Positions 1 to 10,461 of a stretch of 64,000 nucleotides of DNA are shown here, in pieces. The translations under genes and the position numbers were made by a program. The DNA lies in contig NZ_VFSS01000003.1 of the NCBI RefSeq assembly GCF_006385795.1, positions 18,368 to 82,367 on the forward strand. Reading direction: 5' to 3'. This stretch comes from [Mycoplasma] falconis (GTDB lineage: Bacteria; Bacillota_I; Bacilli_A; Mycoplasmatales; Metamycoplasmataceae). The notes under the pieces were generated by a model. It saw only the letters and a program-made list of their open reading frames with translations. It made no database searches and was not told the origin of the DNA. How positions within the stretch are numbered: position 1 is the stretch's first letter; every line of letters starts with the position of its first letter.

Positions 1-28
1 GTTAATAATTTTATATTAAATTATTAAC
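1..28. repeat. AT-rich inverted repeat at window edge
   Basis: Perfect 11-bp arms (GTTAATAATTT at 1-11 and its complement at 18-28) around a 6-base loop. It is AT-only apart from the ends and has no clear T-run. It lies downstream of the trigger factor gene and could be a weak terminator for a gene left of the window; function unknown. Confidence 0.4.
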
Positions 29-60
29 TTAGACTTAAAAAGCGTTAGGCGAAAAATTAA

Positions 61-87
61 AAACGACTTCATTTTAGAAATCGTTTT
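61..87 (-). terminator. Probable terminator of tig
   Basis: Short arms AAACGA (61-66) and TCGTTT (81-86) flanked by A and T runs form a hairpin about 18 bases beyond the trigger factor stop codon on the minus strand. The stem is weak and the loop long, so the call is moderate. Confidence 0.45.
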
Positions 88-104
88 AATAAGATTATTG
101 TAAA

Positions 105-1535
105 TTATTTAGTTTCTTCAGCTGTTTTAGCAGCTTCTGCTTCTCTTAATTTTTCGGCTGCTTCTCTTTTTCTTTTAGCTTCAGCAATAATTTCTGCTTG
201 TTGTTTATCTTCGTAAGCTTTAACTTCTGCTTTTTTAGCAGCAAATTTTTCGTAATCAGCTTTATCGTTTCATTCCATTAATGAATTGTGAATTTGTTCG
301 TTAATGTATTTTTGCTCAACAGTTTCAAATCTTACAAAGTTTTTAACAGCTTCATTAGTTAAGCTATACATATCAGCGATTTTATTTACTTCTTCTTCGT
401 ATTGAGCTTCGGTCAATTTAAAGTTATTTTCTTTGGCAATTTGACCTAAGACAAAAATTCTTTTTAGATTTTGAATAGCATTTTGTTCGTAAATTTTTAA
501 AATGTCTTCTTTTGAACTCTTAGAAAATTCTAAGTATTCTTTTTCTGAAATTTGTTGTTGTTTTAAGGTATTTAAAAAATTTTGGTAGTATTTGTCGCTT
601 TCTTCTTTTATCAAGGTTGCAGGAACATTAACTTTGGTACCTTCAATAATTTTGTTTAAAGCTTCTTCAATAAATTTGTTTTCTACTTCAACTAATTTTG
701 ATTTTAAAGCTATAACTTCTAGGTATTGTTTGTATTCTTCCACTGTGTTAATTAAAGGTAAATGCATTTCTTTTACAAATTGTTCGTTTAATTCAGGGGT
801 TGAAGCTGATTTAATTGAATGAATTTTAATTTTAAAAGTAGCATCTTTGCCAGCTAAATGTTTAGCGTGATAATCGCTTGGGAAAGTAACTTTAATTTCT
901 TTTTCTTCTTCTTTATTCATGCCAACCATTTGGTCTTCAAAACCAGGAATAAATTGACCTGAACCAACTTTTAAATCAAAGTTTTCAGCATCTCCACCCT
1001 CAAATGCTTCACCATCAACAAATCCGGCAAAATCAAAGGTAACTTGGTCACCTTTTTTAACTGGAAGTTCTGATTCCATCATTACAGCATAATCTTTTAA
1101 TACTGATTCTTGACTTGCTTCTAAATCTTGTGCTGTAACTTCAAAACTACCTAATTTTAAGCCTAATTTTTTATAATCTGGCAATGTAACTTCTGGGAAG
1201 ATAGCTCATGAAAATTCAAGAGTAACTGATTTAGGACTTACGTCTAAAACTTCTAGGCTTCCTTTGCTAATAACTTCTTCATCTTTAACTTGATCTTTAA
1301 TATGTTTTTCAAAAACAGCGTCTACTGAAGCATTGATAGCTTTGTCAAATACTTTAACCATGTCAACATGTTTAATAGCTTCTTTAGCTGGTACATGTCC
1401 TTTTCTAAAACCTTTAACTTGTACGTTTTTCATTTCAGATTGTTGAGCTTTTTCAATCGCTTTTTGTCATTCTTCACCTTCTAAGGTGTAAGAAACTTTT
1501 AATAATGAGTTTTCTTTATCTATTACTTTTGACAT
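105..1535 (-). CDS. tig: Trigger factor (ribosome-associated chaperone, PPIase)
   Basis: Trigger factor binds the ribosome near the exit tunnel and holds nascent chains; its FKBP-type domain isomerises prolyl bonds. The 476-residue product has the N-terminal ribosome-binding signature VKGFRKGHVP, then an FKBP-like domain (KKGDQVTFDFAGFVDG ... GSGQFIPGFEDQMVGM), then a long helical C-terminal region. Two in-frame TGA codons are read as Trp. The ATG at 1535 has a GGAGAAA ribosome site just upstream. The last ~50 residues form a Lys/Ala/Glu-rich tail that makes it longer than the usual ~430 residues, as often seen in mycoplasmas. It stands alone, with a hairpin behind it. Confidence 0.95.
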
Positions 1536-1576
1536 AATTTCTCCTTTAAAATATATCGTATTAAATTATATTAAAG

Positions 1577-2290
1577 TTATTTAAAAACTTCATATAACTT
1601 TTGGGCTTTTTCGCTTAAACCTTCTGGTTTTTGTTCGCCATAAAGCACTTTAACAACATTTATAATATTTTCGTAATCTTCATTAGTTTTATTTAATAAA
1701 ATGTCGATTCAATTTTGAAATAAATAAGCTGCAAAAACTTGTCTAGCAATTTTATTTTTAGCAACATCGTCATAAAAGCTATTAATAATTTCATTTTGCA
1801 TTTTTAAAATGTCTTGATTTTTTAAAAATGAACCTAATTTAGATGGATTAATGGTTTTGCCTTGAATTTTATATTCTCAATCAATGTTAGCTTCGCTAAG
1901 TAGATCGTAAATTAATGTTTGAAAGCCCGAAGCGTCAAAACCTTCTTCATTAAAGAAATATTGAAATTCAGAAGCATATTTAGCTAAATCTTCCCTTGCT
2001 TTTAACTCGTTATAAATTAACATAAAGGCATAATCCATTTTTTTGTTTTTTAATGAATTAATCAAAGATAAAGTATCTAAGCTGGTTTGAGTTTTTAGAT
2101 TTTTTTTCTTAATTTCAATTAGTACCAATTCTCTTAAAGTATCTAAATCTTGTTGTTCGTTTTTAGCTGCAAATTGTTTTTTAGCCTCATCAATAACATA
2201 AATAGCTTTTAATGGGTCGCTATATCTTAATTTTTCAATTTCACTAATTTTTAAATCGAATTCTTTTTCGTTATTTTCTAAATTTGACAT
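1577..2290 (-). CDS. Hypothetical protein, DUF3196-like
   Basis: A 237-residue soluble, helix-rich protein with no signal peptide or membrane segment. It starts MSNLENNEKEFDLKISEIEK, and the middle has tetratricopeptide-like helical spacing. One TGA is read as Trp at about residue 138. Length, acidic/lysine-rich composition and repeated helices resemble the mycoplasma DUF3196 family (MPN330-like), known structurally but not functionally; I make this match from memory at low certainty. It is transcribed leftward toward tig with about 40 bases between them and diverges from eno. Confidence 0.6.
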
Positions 2291-2387
2291 ATTAAAATTT
2301 TACTTTAAAAATAAAAAATGGCACTCTTTTTATTAATTTGCCAATTTATTTTGGCTTGCTTTTGCTTTTTGTGAATTTACAAAAGAT

Positions 2388-2393
2388 TATAAT
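2388..2393 (+). promoter_or_regulatory. -10 element of eno
   Basis: A perfect TATAAT lies 44 bases upstream of the eno start codon. No convincing -35 hexamer lies at 16-18 bp, which is common in mycoplasma promoters. Confidence 0.6.
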
Positions 2394-2427
2394 TATTAAT
2401 GTAATGATTTTAATCATTTTTGTTTAA

Positions 2428-3807
<1,380 letters not shown>

Positions 3808-3826
3808 ATATAACTCAAAAAAATTT

Positions 3827-3858
3827 AAAACAGCTCCGTTATTAAGCGGGGCTGTTTT
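3827..3858 (+). terminator. Rho-independent terminator of eno
   Basis: Arms AAAACAGC-TCCG (3827-3838) and CGGGGCTGTTTT (3847-3858) pair with one mismatch and end in a T-run. The A-run on the other side could also serve the convergent DUF3137 gene. Confidence 0.85.
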
Positions 3859-3864
3859 CATTAA

Positions 3865-5001
3865 CTAATATAAATAAACAGGGACATAAAATAAAGATAT
3901 TACAAAATAAAGTAAATATGCATCTTTTAAAATGTTGTCTATTGTTTTATTAATTAAATTTTCGGGACTTTTTATTTTCTTAGGTAATTTTATTTTTAAA
4001 AAATTTAAAGAAGAAATAAAAGAAATTGTAATTACATCATCTACGGCAGTAAAATAAATATTTTTTTCATTTAAATTATTTAATTTAAGATTTTCGTTAT
4101 ACAAGGTCAAAAGATTTTCTTGAACCAATGGTGTAAAAATCATATTCATTTTTAATTCATCGTTAGAAACAACATTAAAAACTTTATTAAATTCTTTATT
4201 TTCTAATGAGATTGGCTTATATGCAAATTGTGAAATTGTTTTAAACAAATTAAAATCAGTTCGTTTGTTTTTCTGTAAATTACTTATGTCAATTTGCATT
4301 AAAGTAGCGTGTCAAATTTTATTTCCCTTAGAAGATAAAGAATCACTAACTATACTTTTAATAAGCGGTTCGTATTCATAAGTTACGTTAGAAAAATAAA
4401 TTGGATATTTATCATCTACTATCATTGTTTCCAAAGATGATCGATAGTTTAAAATAGGAGATTCTGCAATTTCTTTTGGTTTATAAAATAAATAAGCGTT
4501 GTCATAGAAACGGAAATTGTTAAAATCAAAACTAATATTAGTATTTGTTGGAGTATGTCATTTTCCTAAAAAATCTCATTTTTTATTTAAACACTTAATA
4601 GTCGGTTCAAAAATATGTATATCTTCTAAAATTTTTTTAATATTATCGCTTAAATTGTATATTTTTGATTTTTTTAAGTTATTAAATTTATTCGCTAAAA
4701 CCGATGTAGTAATTCCTCCTATTAAAAATAGTATTGTTAAACTTAAAAGAAAATATTTTAAATAAGAAGAATTTTTCCATAGTTTAAAATTAATAAACAA
4801 AATAGATAAGATTATCATACTTAAAAAGAATAATAAGCTGCCTAATATCAACATTCAAAATTTAAATTGATATTTTTTACATAATTCTCACTCTTTATTT
4901 TGCAAATTATTTTTTATATTTTTTTGTATCTCTGGTAAAACATTGTCGTTAAAACGTTGTTTAAATTCCTTAAAAGTAATTACGTCTTCTGCTCTTTTCA
5001 T
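3865..5001 (-). CDS. DUF3137 family membrane protein, copy A
   Basis: A 378-residue protein with two membrane helices (about residues 50-100, starting MLILGSLLFFLSMIILSILF), a cytoplasmic N-terminus and a C-terminal domain containing FNKVFNVVSNDELKM, the pattern typical of DUF3137 proteins, which are often encoded beside lemA. The family's function is unknown. The ATG at 5001 has only a weak ribosome site. It is clearly paralogous to the gene at 6407-7528: both share the N-terminal F-x-E/K-F-K motif, the two helices, LENK-x-FNK-x-F-x-V-x-SNDELKM and the C-terminal end VPVYLY/IPVYLY. An IS element now separates it from that copy and from lemA, so it probably uses its own promoter. Confidence 0.8.
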
Positions 5002-5058
5002 AATATCTATTTAAATTTTATCTTGCTATTAAAAATAAAATATTACATTTTTAAATAA

Positions 5059-5067
5059 AAAGCCAGA
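5059..5067 (-). terminator. Distal half of the split lemA-DUF3137 terminator
   Basis: On the minus strand this is TCTGGCTTT followed directly by TTATTT, i.e. the descending arm and T-run of a terminator. Its complementary arm AAAGCCAGA sits at 6391-6399, about 1.3 kb away beyond the IS element. Removing the IS and one copy of its duplication brings the arms together with a 3-5 base loop. Confidence 0.7.
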
Positions 5068-5134
5068 AAATTAAACTAGGACAAAATTAGTGGACACATA
5101 TATGTGTTCACTTTTTATATATTAAGGAGTAATT

Positions 5135-5362
5135 ATGAAACAATTAAAACAAGAAGAATGATTAGAAATTTTGATTCTTTATGAAGATTTCATAAATTGC
5201 AAAATAAGCAAATCAGAACTAAGAATTTTATTATTTAATAAGTTTTCTAAAAATTGAGACAACAAGTACATTAGAAATTGGATAAAGCATAAATATAGAC
5301 AGTATAATAAGGGCATGACTAATTTAATATCAAAGACTGGTAAAACTTCTAAAAAGGTATAA
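5135..5362 (+). CDS. IS3-family transposase OrfA
   Basis: A 75-residue, basic, helix-rich protein (MKQLKQEEWLEILILYEDF ...), consistent with the DNA-binding helix-turn-helix subunit of IS3 transposases. It starts at an ATG with AAGGAG 7 bases upstream. Two TGA codons are Trp. It ends just after an A5G run at 5351-5356, where a -1 shift would lead into OrfB. It could be made alone as a regulator of transposition or as the N-terminus of the OrfAB fusion. Confidence 0.8.
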
Positions 5363-6360
5363 AAGGAGTCGGAAGACCTAAAAAGAAAGTTGAAATTTCG
5401 AAAGAAGAATACGATAAGCTATCTAAAGAACAATTAATAGAAATTATCGAATATTTAAGAGATATAGTTAAGGATACATCGGCAAATACAAAACTTAAGA
5501 AAATTTATTTATTGAAAAATTCATCTATTTCTAAAAGACTTTTTGCAAAAGTTTTAAATATATCAAAAAGTCTTTTATATAGAAAAATAGTGTCTAAAAG
5601 AATTAAACCTAAAACCCAAGAATTAAACGAGATAGAAAACCTTGTTTTAAAAGCTTTTAATGAAACAAAAGCAATTTTTGGAAGAGAAAGATTATCTATT
5701 TATATTTACAATAAACATAAAATGTTTATAAATTCCAGAACATTAGGAAGAATTATGAATAAATTATGTTTAAAATGTTTAATTCGTAGAAAAAGAAAAT
5801 CAAAAGAAATCAAAAATACAAATGTTAAATATGTTGATTTAGTAAAAAGAGATTACAATGCTAAAAATAACGAAATAATTATTGCAACCGATGTTTCTTA
5901 CATATCTGCTCCGAAAGATGTTGACAATAATTTTGTTTATTTTTCAGCTTGCATAGACCACAAAACAAAGAAAATATTAAATTGAAACTTATCAACTCGA
6001 AATGATATTGAATTAGTTTTAGAATATGTAAAAAATATTAAATATGACAAAAAATGGATTATTCATTCTGATCATGGCTTTCAATATTCTTCAAAGGATT
6101 ACATTGATATAATCAAACAAAATAACGGTTTAATTTCTATGAGCCGAATCGGTAATTCATTAGATAATAGAGAAATCGAATATTTATTTTCAATAATTAA
6201 AAGTGAACATTTATATAATCTTGAAATTAAAAGAATGACTTTTGTAGAACTAAAAGAATCAATTAAATCTTATATAGATTGATATAACAACGAAAGATTA
6301 CAATCAAATTTAAATTGAAAAACACCCCAACAATGTTGAGATGTTTATTCATATTTATAA
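5353..6360 (+). CDS. IS3-family transposase OrfB (DDE integrase core)
   Basis: Open in the -1 frame relative to OrfA from 5353 to the TAA at 6358-6360. It contains an integrase rve domain with the catalytic triad visible: D in IIATDVSYIS, D in IIHSDHGFQYSS, and E in NREIEYLFSIIKSE after the SMSRIGNSLDN motif, with D-D-35-E-like spacing. The end WYNNERLQSNLNWKTP is typical of IS3 enzymes. The preceding part (ISKEEYDKLSKEQLIEIIEY) looks like the leucine-zipper linker. There is no good start codon near the beginning, so expression is probably by -1 frameshifting to give a product of about 408 residues. Confidence 0.85.
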
Positions 6361-6390
6361 ACTGTCCACAAAAAGTGTCCAAGTTTAAAA

Positions 6391-6399
6391 TCTGGCTTT
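6391..6399 (-). terminator. Proximal half of the split lemA-DUF3137 terminator
   Basis: On the minus strand it reads AAAGCCAGA, 8 bases beyond the stop codon of DUF3137 copy B. It is the ascending arm matching 5059-5067. See the IS entry and findings. Confidence 0.7.
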
Positions 6400-6406
6400 A
6401 ATAAAT

Positions 6407-7528
6407 TTAATATAAATAAACAGGAATATAAACTAAAGCTAATAATCAATAAAAGCTATAAAAATCTTTTAAAACATCATTATAAATAAAATTAGTTACA
6501 GTTGTTTCGTTTTTAAATTTATTAGGAATATCAATATTCATATATTCTGGTGGAGACATAAAAGAATAGATAATAACATCGTTATTAGCATAAAATCTTA
6601 AATGATTAATATGAGTATATCTCATAAATTCTTTATAAAGTCTTATTAAATTTTCTTGTACGAAAGGAGTAAAGTACATATACATTTTTAACTCATCATT
6701 AGAATAAACTTTAAAAAGTTTATTAAAGATTTTATTTTCCAATTGAACTTTTTTATGACCTAAAAATTCTTGTGAAAAATAGCTAAATGAAGCTCTTTTA
6801 TCAATATCTAAACCACTAGCGTTTACTTTCATTAAAGTTGAATTATAATGGCGTTTTTGATATGAAACATTACCCTTAGTGTCAACATGTTTAACAATAT
6901 CCTCTCATAAAATATTTGAAAAATGAACTGGATATTTACCATCCACCATCACTGTTTGACAAGGAGTTGTATTTAAAATATATGCACTAGATGGTATAAA
7001 GTCTGGTCTATTGTTTATATACTCTGTTTTTGAAAATCTTCTAGTATTTGCATTGTAAGACAATCTTTCGTTAACAGGTATATATTTATTTGTTATTAAT
7101 TCTCATCTCTTATCCAATAATTTAGTTGCTTTTTCGTAAATTTTTTTAGATTGTAAAGAATCCAATAAAAAAGATTTAACAATAATCTGTTTTTCGTTTC
7201 TGATTTTTTTATAAACCAAATATAAGATAAAAAATGTTGTTAAAGCTAAACCTAATACTATTAAAATACCAAATAAAGCATTTCTAATTTGATTATTAAT
7301 TTCGCTTGTATAAAGAAACATAAAAACTAAAAATGAAAAGAAACCGATAAATAATATTCCTAAACTTAAACCTAAAAATATGTTGGTTAGCTTTCTGGCT
7401 TTTTTATATTGTTTAAGTTCAGGTTTTTTAAAACAGTCGTCAACTGATTCTTTAATATTTGTTAATATTTCTCGATCTGTTTTATTTTTAAATTCTTCAA
7501 ATGAAACAAGATTTTCTGCTGTTTTCAT
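6407..7528 (-). CDS. DUF3137 family membrane protein, copy B
   Basis: A 373-residue protein with a charged N-terminus (MKTAENLVSFEEFKNKTDRE), two membrane helices at about residues 45-110, and a C-terminal domain with FNKLFKVYSNDELKMYMYFT, the DUF3137 core. Its ATG lies 13 bases past the lemA stop codon with shared direction, so lemA and this gene form an operon, as in many bacteria where the two families are neighbours. A role in envelope processes is suggested for the pair elsewhere but not established. It is paralogous to the gene at 3865-5001. Three TGA codons encode Trp. Confidence 0.85.
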
Positions 7529-7541
7529 AAATTATATAAAC

Positions 7542-8198
7542 CTATAAATTTGACATGTCAACATCTTGACGAGCTTTTGAATCTGAAACAAATAAAGGCA
7601 TTGTTTCTAATTTCATGTTAGAAGCAACAACATTAGTTGGATAAACAAATAATTGTTCGTTAAAATCGTTAGCAACTTTGTTATATAGTCTTCTTGAGGC
7701 TTCTAATTCTCTTTCTAAATAAGTCGATTCAGACATTAGTTCTTCATATAATCTGCTTGCTTTTAAATCAGGATATGATTCTGAAACGGCGATTAAACGA
7801 CCAAAAACAGATCTATTTAGATTTTCAATTTCTGCTGAATTTTCGATTGAATTTTTTGCACCAGCGTTAGTTAAATTTCTTAATCTAGCAATTTCTTGTT
7901 GAGTAGATTTTTCTAATTCTTTATATGATTTAACTTGAGCTGCTAATTTATTTAAAGTATCAAAACGTTTTTGTAATTGTACATCAATGTTTGATGATTG
8001 TTTATTAACTTCGTTTTGCATTCTATTTAATTTGTTTTTTCTTAAAACATATCAAATAATTGGAAAAATAAAAATAAATGTAAAGTATAAAAATATTTTT
8101 CCAAATGTTGAGCTTTTAGCTTTTTTAGGGCTATTATCTGCAACAGGTTGAAATCCTTTTGGTTCAGGTGTATTTGCATTGTTAAATAAGTTTGACAT
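7542..8198 (-). CDS. lemA: LemA family protein
   Basis: A 218-residue protein. An N-terminal Asn/Pro/Lys-rich stretch is followed by one membrane helix (about residues 34-52, IFLYFTFIFIFPIIWYVL) and a LemA-type helical bundle with LQKRFDTLNKLAAQVKSYKELEKS and LYNKVANDFNEQLFVYPTNVVAS. The bundle is expected outside the cell for this topology. The LemA family is widespread, and the function is uncertain. The ATG at 8198 has a GGAGAAA site. Expression probably starts from the TATAAT at 8247-8252. Confidence 0.9.
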
Positions 8199-8246
8199 TT
8201 TTTCTCCTAAAATTAAATAATTTAATCTTTTATTGATTATTTAATA

Positions 8247-8252
8247 ATTATA
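8247..8252 (-). promoter_or_regulatory. -10 element of lemA operon
   Basis: TATAAT on the minus strand, about 50 bases upstream of the lemA start codon. No clear -35. Confidence 0.5.
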
Positions 8253-8322
8253 TTTTCTTTTACTTAAATTTATTTCCTAATCTTTAAAGATATATGTCTG
8301 AATCTATTTTTTAATTAAATTA

Positions 8323-8346
8323 AAACTAACCGGTTAAGGTTAGTTT
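8323..8346 (-). terminator. Terminator of rplK-rplA
   Basis: Perfect 9-bp arms AAACTAACC (8323-8331) and GGTTAGTTT (8338-8346) with a 6-base loop; on the minus strand it is followed by TTAATTTAATT. It lies directly after the rplA stop codon. Confidence 0.85.
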
Positions 8347-8354
8347 CATTATAA

Positions 8355-9047
8355 TTAGTCGATTTTAACTTTAACAGAAGCACCCATTGAGGTAGAAACA
8401 GTAATGTTTAAAACGTATGTTCCTTTAACTGTTTGTGGTTTTAATCTTTTTACAGTTTGAATTAAGGTTTCAGCATTTTCTGCTAATGCTTTTGATTCCA
8501 TTGATTTTTTACCAACAGAAGCATGGATAATTCCACCTTTGTCCGCACGATAGTTTGCTTTACCTTTTTTAAGTTCTTCAACTGCTTTAGCTACATTTGG
8601 AGTAACTGTACCAGTTTTAGGGTTAGGCATTAATCCTTTAGGACCTAATTTTTTACCGTATTTACCTAATACTAACATCATTTTAGGGTCAGCAACAATA
8701 ACATCAAATTCATATTTATCTTGGTTTAAAACTTCTGGTAATTCTGAACCTGAGTAAACAAAGTCAGCTCCTGCTTCAACAGCTTGTTTTTGAGCATTAA
8801 CATCGTCAGTAGCAACTAAAACTTTAACTGTTTTTCCTGTTCCGTTTGGTAGTAAAACAGCTCCACGTAATTGTTGGTCTGATTTTCTTGTGTCTAGGTT
8901 TAATTTAATAGCGATATCTAATGATTCATCGAATTTAGCGTATGATGCTTTTTTAGCTAATTCAATAGCATCTAATAAAGGTAAAACTTCGTTTTTATTA
9001 ACTAAAGTTTTAACCGCTTTTAAGTTTTTAGAAATTTTTCTAGCCAT
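8355..9047 (-). CDS. rplA: 50S ribosomal protein L1
   Basis: A 230-residue protein of normal length. L1 forms the mobile stalk at the E site and, in many bacteria, represses its own operon by binding the mRNA. It contains the family signature with VVADPKMMLVLGKYGKKLGPKGLMPNPKTGT-type sequence (about residues 115-145) and ends in TKVSTSMGASVKVKID-like sequence. It follows rplK by 20 bases, the standard rplK-rplA operon. No TGA Trp codons are needed. Confidence 0.97.
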   Translation of the reverse strand: MARKISKNLKAVKTLVNKNEVLPLLDAIELAKKASYAKFDESLDIAIKLNLDTRKSDQQLRGAVLLPNGTGKTVKVLVATDDVNAQKQAVEAGADFVYSGSELPEVLNQDKYEFDVIVADPKMMLVLGKYGKKLGPKGLMPNPKTGTVTPNVAKAVEELKKGKANYRADKGGIIHASVGKKSMESKALAENAETLIQTVKRLKPQTVKGTYVLNITVSTSMGASVKVKID

Positions 9048-9067
9048 TAGTTAGCACCGCCTTTTAA

Positions 9068-9490
9068 TCATTCTTCATAACCTTCGACAACAACACCCAT
9101 GTTTTTAGCTGTTCCAGCAACTTGTTTCATTGCACTTTCAATAGTTGTTGCATTTAAGTCTGGCATTTTGTATTCAGCAATTTCTTTTAATTGTTCTAAA
9201 GAAATTTTTCCAACTTTGTCTTTGTTTGGTTTGCTTGAACCTTTTTGAATTTTAGCTGCTTGTGCTATTTTGTATGATGTAGGTGATGTAAATAATTTAA
9301 AATCAAATGATTTGTCTTTGTAAACTGTAATTAAAACTGGAACTGGTTCTGAACCTCTTTCTCTAGTTTTATCGTTGAATGCTTTTGTAAATTCTGGCAT
9401 GTTAATACCAACACCAGCAAGAGCGGGTCCTGGTTTAGCTTGGCCAGCAGCAAATTGTAATTTCGCTTTTTTAACGATTTCTTTAGCCAT
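9068..9490 (-). CDS. rplK: 50S ribosomal protein L11
   Basis: A 140-residue protein, the usual L11 length, beginning [26 protein letters not shown] with the conserved proline-rich N-terminus and ending [13 protein letters not shown]11 binds the GTPase-associated centre of 23S rRNA. The reading frame stays open another ~100 bases upstream, but the ATG at 9490 has an AAAGGA ribosome site and matches the family N-terminus, so it is the start. Confidence 0.97.
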   Translation of the reverse strand: MAKEIVKKAKLQFAAGQAKPGPALAGVGINMPEFTKAFNDKTRERGSEPVPVLITVYKDKSFDFKLFTSPTSYKIAQAAKIQKGSSKPNKDKVGKISLEQLKEIAEYKMPDLNATTIESAMKQVAGTAKNMGVVVEGYEE

Positions 9491-9588
9491 TGTAAAATCC
9501 TTTCGATTGTGTGGTGCAAATGAATATTTGTTCTTATTAAGACAAAATTCTCCCACTTGCTTAGAGGCAATAAAGTAATTGCATAGCA

Positions 9589-9597
9589 ATTATACCA
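9589..9597 (-). promoter_or_regulatory. Extended -10 promoter of rplK-rplA
   Basis: TGGTATAAT on the minus strand, a perfect TATAAT with the TGn extension, 99 bases upstream of the rplK start. This leaves an untranslated leader of about 90 bases. Confidence 0.7.
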
Positions 9598-9644
9598 AAA
9601 TTGAATTTAATATAGGTTATTTTATTTATATTTATCAAATATAA

Positions 9645-9671
9645 AAACACACCCGAATCAAGGGGGTGTTT
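9645..9671 (-). terminator. Terminator after the exported-protein pair
   Basis: Arms AAACACACCC (9645-9654) and GGGGGTGTTT (9662-9671) pair with one mismatch around GAATCAA. It lies 10 bases beyond the stop codon of the gene at 9682. Confidence 0.8.
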
Positions 9672-9681
9672 AAGCTAATTT

Positions 9682-10461
9682 TTATTCAAATTTATATTGA
9701 AATAATATAGTTGGAGAAAATATAGGTTTATATTTAAATTGATCGTTTTTATCTAACTCAAAAGTTTGACTTATTACTTTAAAATTATTATTTGAATTAC
9801 TATTTGTATTTATTTCTAAACAATATTTTTCAAATCTATTATCAAATGTTTTAACATTAAAAGAAACATTTATTTGGAAATCATTTTTTTCAAGATTAAT
9901 ATTTTTTGTTTCATAATTAAAACCATTAATAGGAACTATAAAATCTTCAATATCATCAAACGGTTTAACAAAATTTTTATCAATAAAAGTTTTATCGTTT
10001 AACAAATAATTTTCATTATAACCTTTTAAAAAATAAGAGAAAAAATTTGTAGGTACATAAATAAACATTTTATCTGGTTCTTCATTTATTTTTTGTATTG
10101 TCTTTGCCTTTAAATCTTTTGAATTTAAATTATCAAAATTATCGATAGAAATTAATGCTAATCTATAATATCCATCTATTTTTTGATTTTCCTTTGAAGT
10201 TAAGAATTGATAAAACTGATTGTTATTGTTGATATTTGTAGAATTTTTAAGTCTTAATAATTTTATTGGATATTGAAAATCATTAGTGTAATAAGCATCT
10301 TTATCGTTTACTAATTTAAGATTTTGTGGATTTTGTATCAAGTACTTTGCTTTGTTATTTTTAGTGTTAATTTGATTAATAATCAAAGGCGTAGAAACTC
10401 CTAATCCTAGAACCCCTATTGAAACAAATGTTGACAATAAAATTACATTTTTTTTATTCAT
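9682..10461 (-). CDS. Membrane-anchored exported protein, unknown function
   Basis: A 259-residue protein. It has an N-terminal signal-anchor (MNKKNVILLSTFVSIGVLGL, hydrophobic through residue ~28) and no lipobox cysteine, so it is probably tethered with its Asn/Lys-rich remainder outside. No recognised domain; the rest looks like a mixed beta-rich globular region. The start codon shares one base with the stop codon of the upstream gene (TAATG), so the two are translationally coupled and probably work together. No TGA codon occurs. Confidence 0.75.
   Translation of the reverse strand: MNKKNVILLSTFVSIGVLGLGVSTPLIINQINTKNNKAKYLIQNPQNLKLVNDKDAYYTNDFQYPIKLLRLKNSTNINNNNQFYQFLTSKENQKIDGYYRLALISIDNFDNLNSKDLKAKTIQKINEEPDKMFIYVPTNFFSYFLKGYNENYLLNDKTFIDKNFVKPFDDIEDFIVPINGFNYETKNINLEKNDFQINVSFNVKTFDNRFEKYCLEINTNSNSNNNFKVISQTFELDKNDQFKYKPIFSPTILFQYKFE

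Larger units (their letters stand above)
5072..6387 (+). mobile_element. IS3-family insertion sequence (complete)
   Basis: About 1316 bp. The ends are imperfect inverted repeats: left TAAACTAGGACA...GTGGACA (5072-5096) and right, on the other strand, TAAACTTGGACA...GTGGACA; 20 of 26 positions match. Both ends are flanked by AAAT (5068-5071 and 6388-6391), a plausible 4-bp target duplication, though AT-rich context allows a shift of a base or two. It encodes two overlapping reading frames typical of IS3 elements, both open, so it may still be active. I cannot assign a named IS. Confidence 0.85.

Noticed and set aside
5059-6399. AAAGCCAGA/TCTGGCTTT as the true outer ends of the IS
   Set aside because: They would imply a 5-bp AATAA duplication in AT-rich DNA, but the arms plus the T-run make an ideal terminator for the adjacent gene and the inner ends show a 4-bp AAAT duplication with the IS-like inverted repeats; the split-terminator reading explains more.
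9491-9589. N-terminal extension of L11 using an upstream start
   Set aside because: The frame is open, but the extension has no family counterpart and the AAAGGA site lies before the ATG at 9490.
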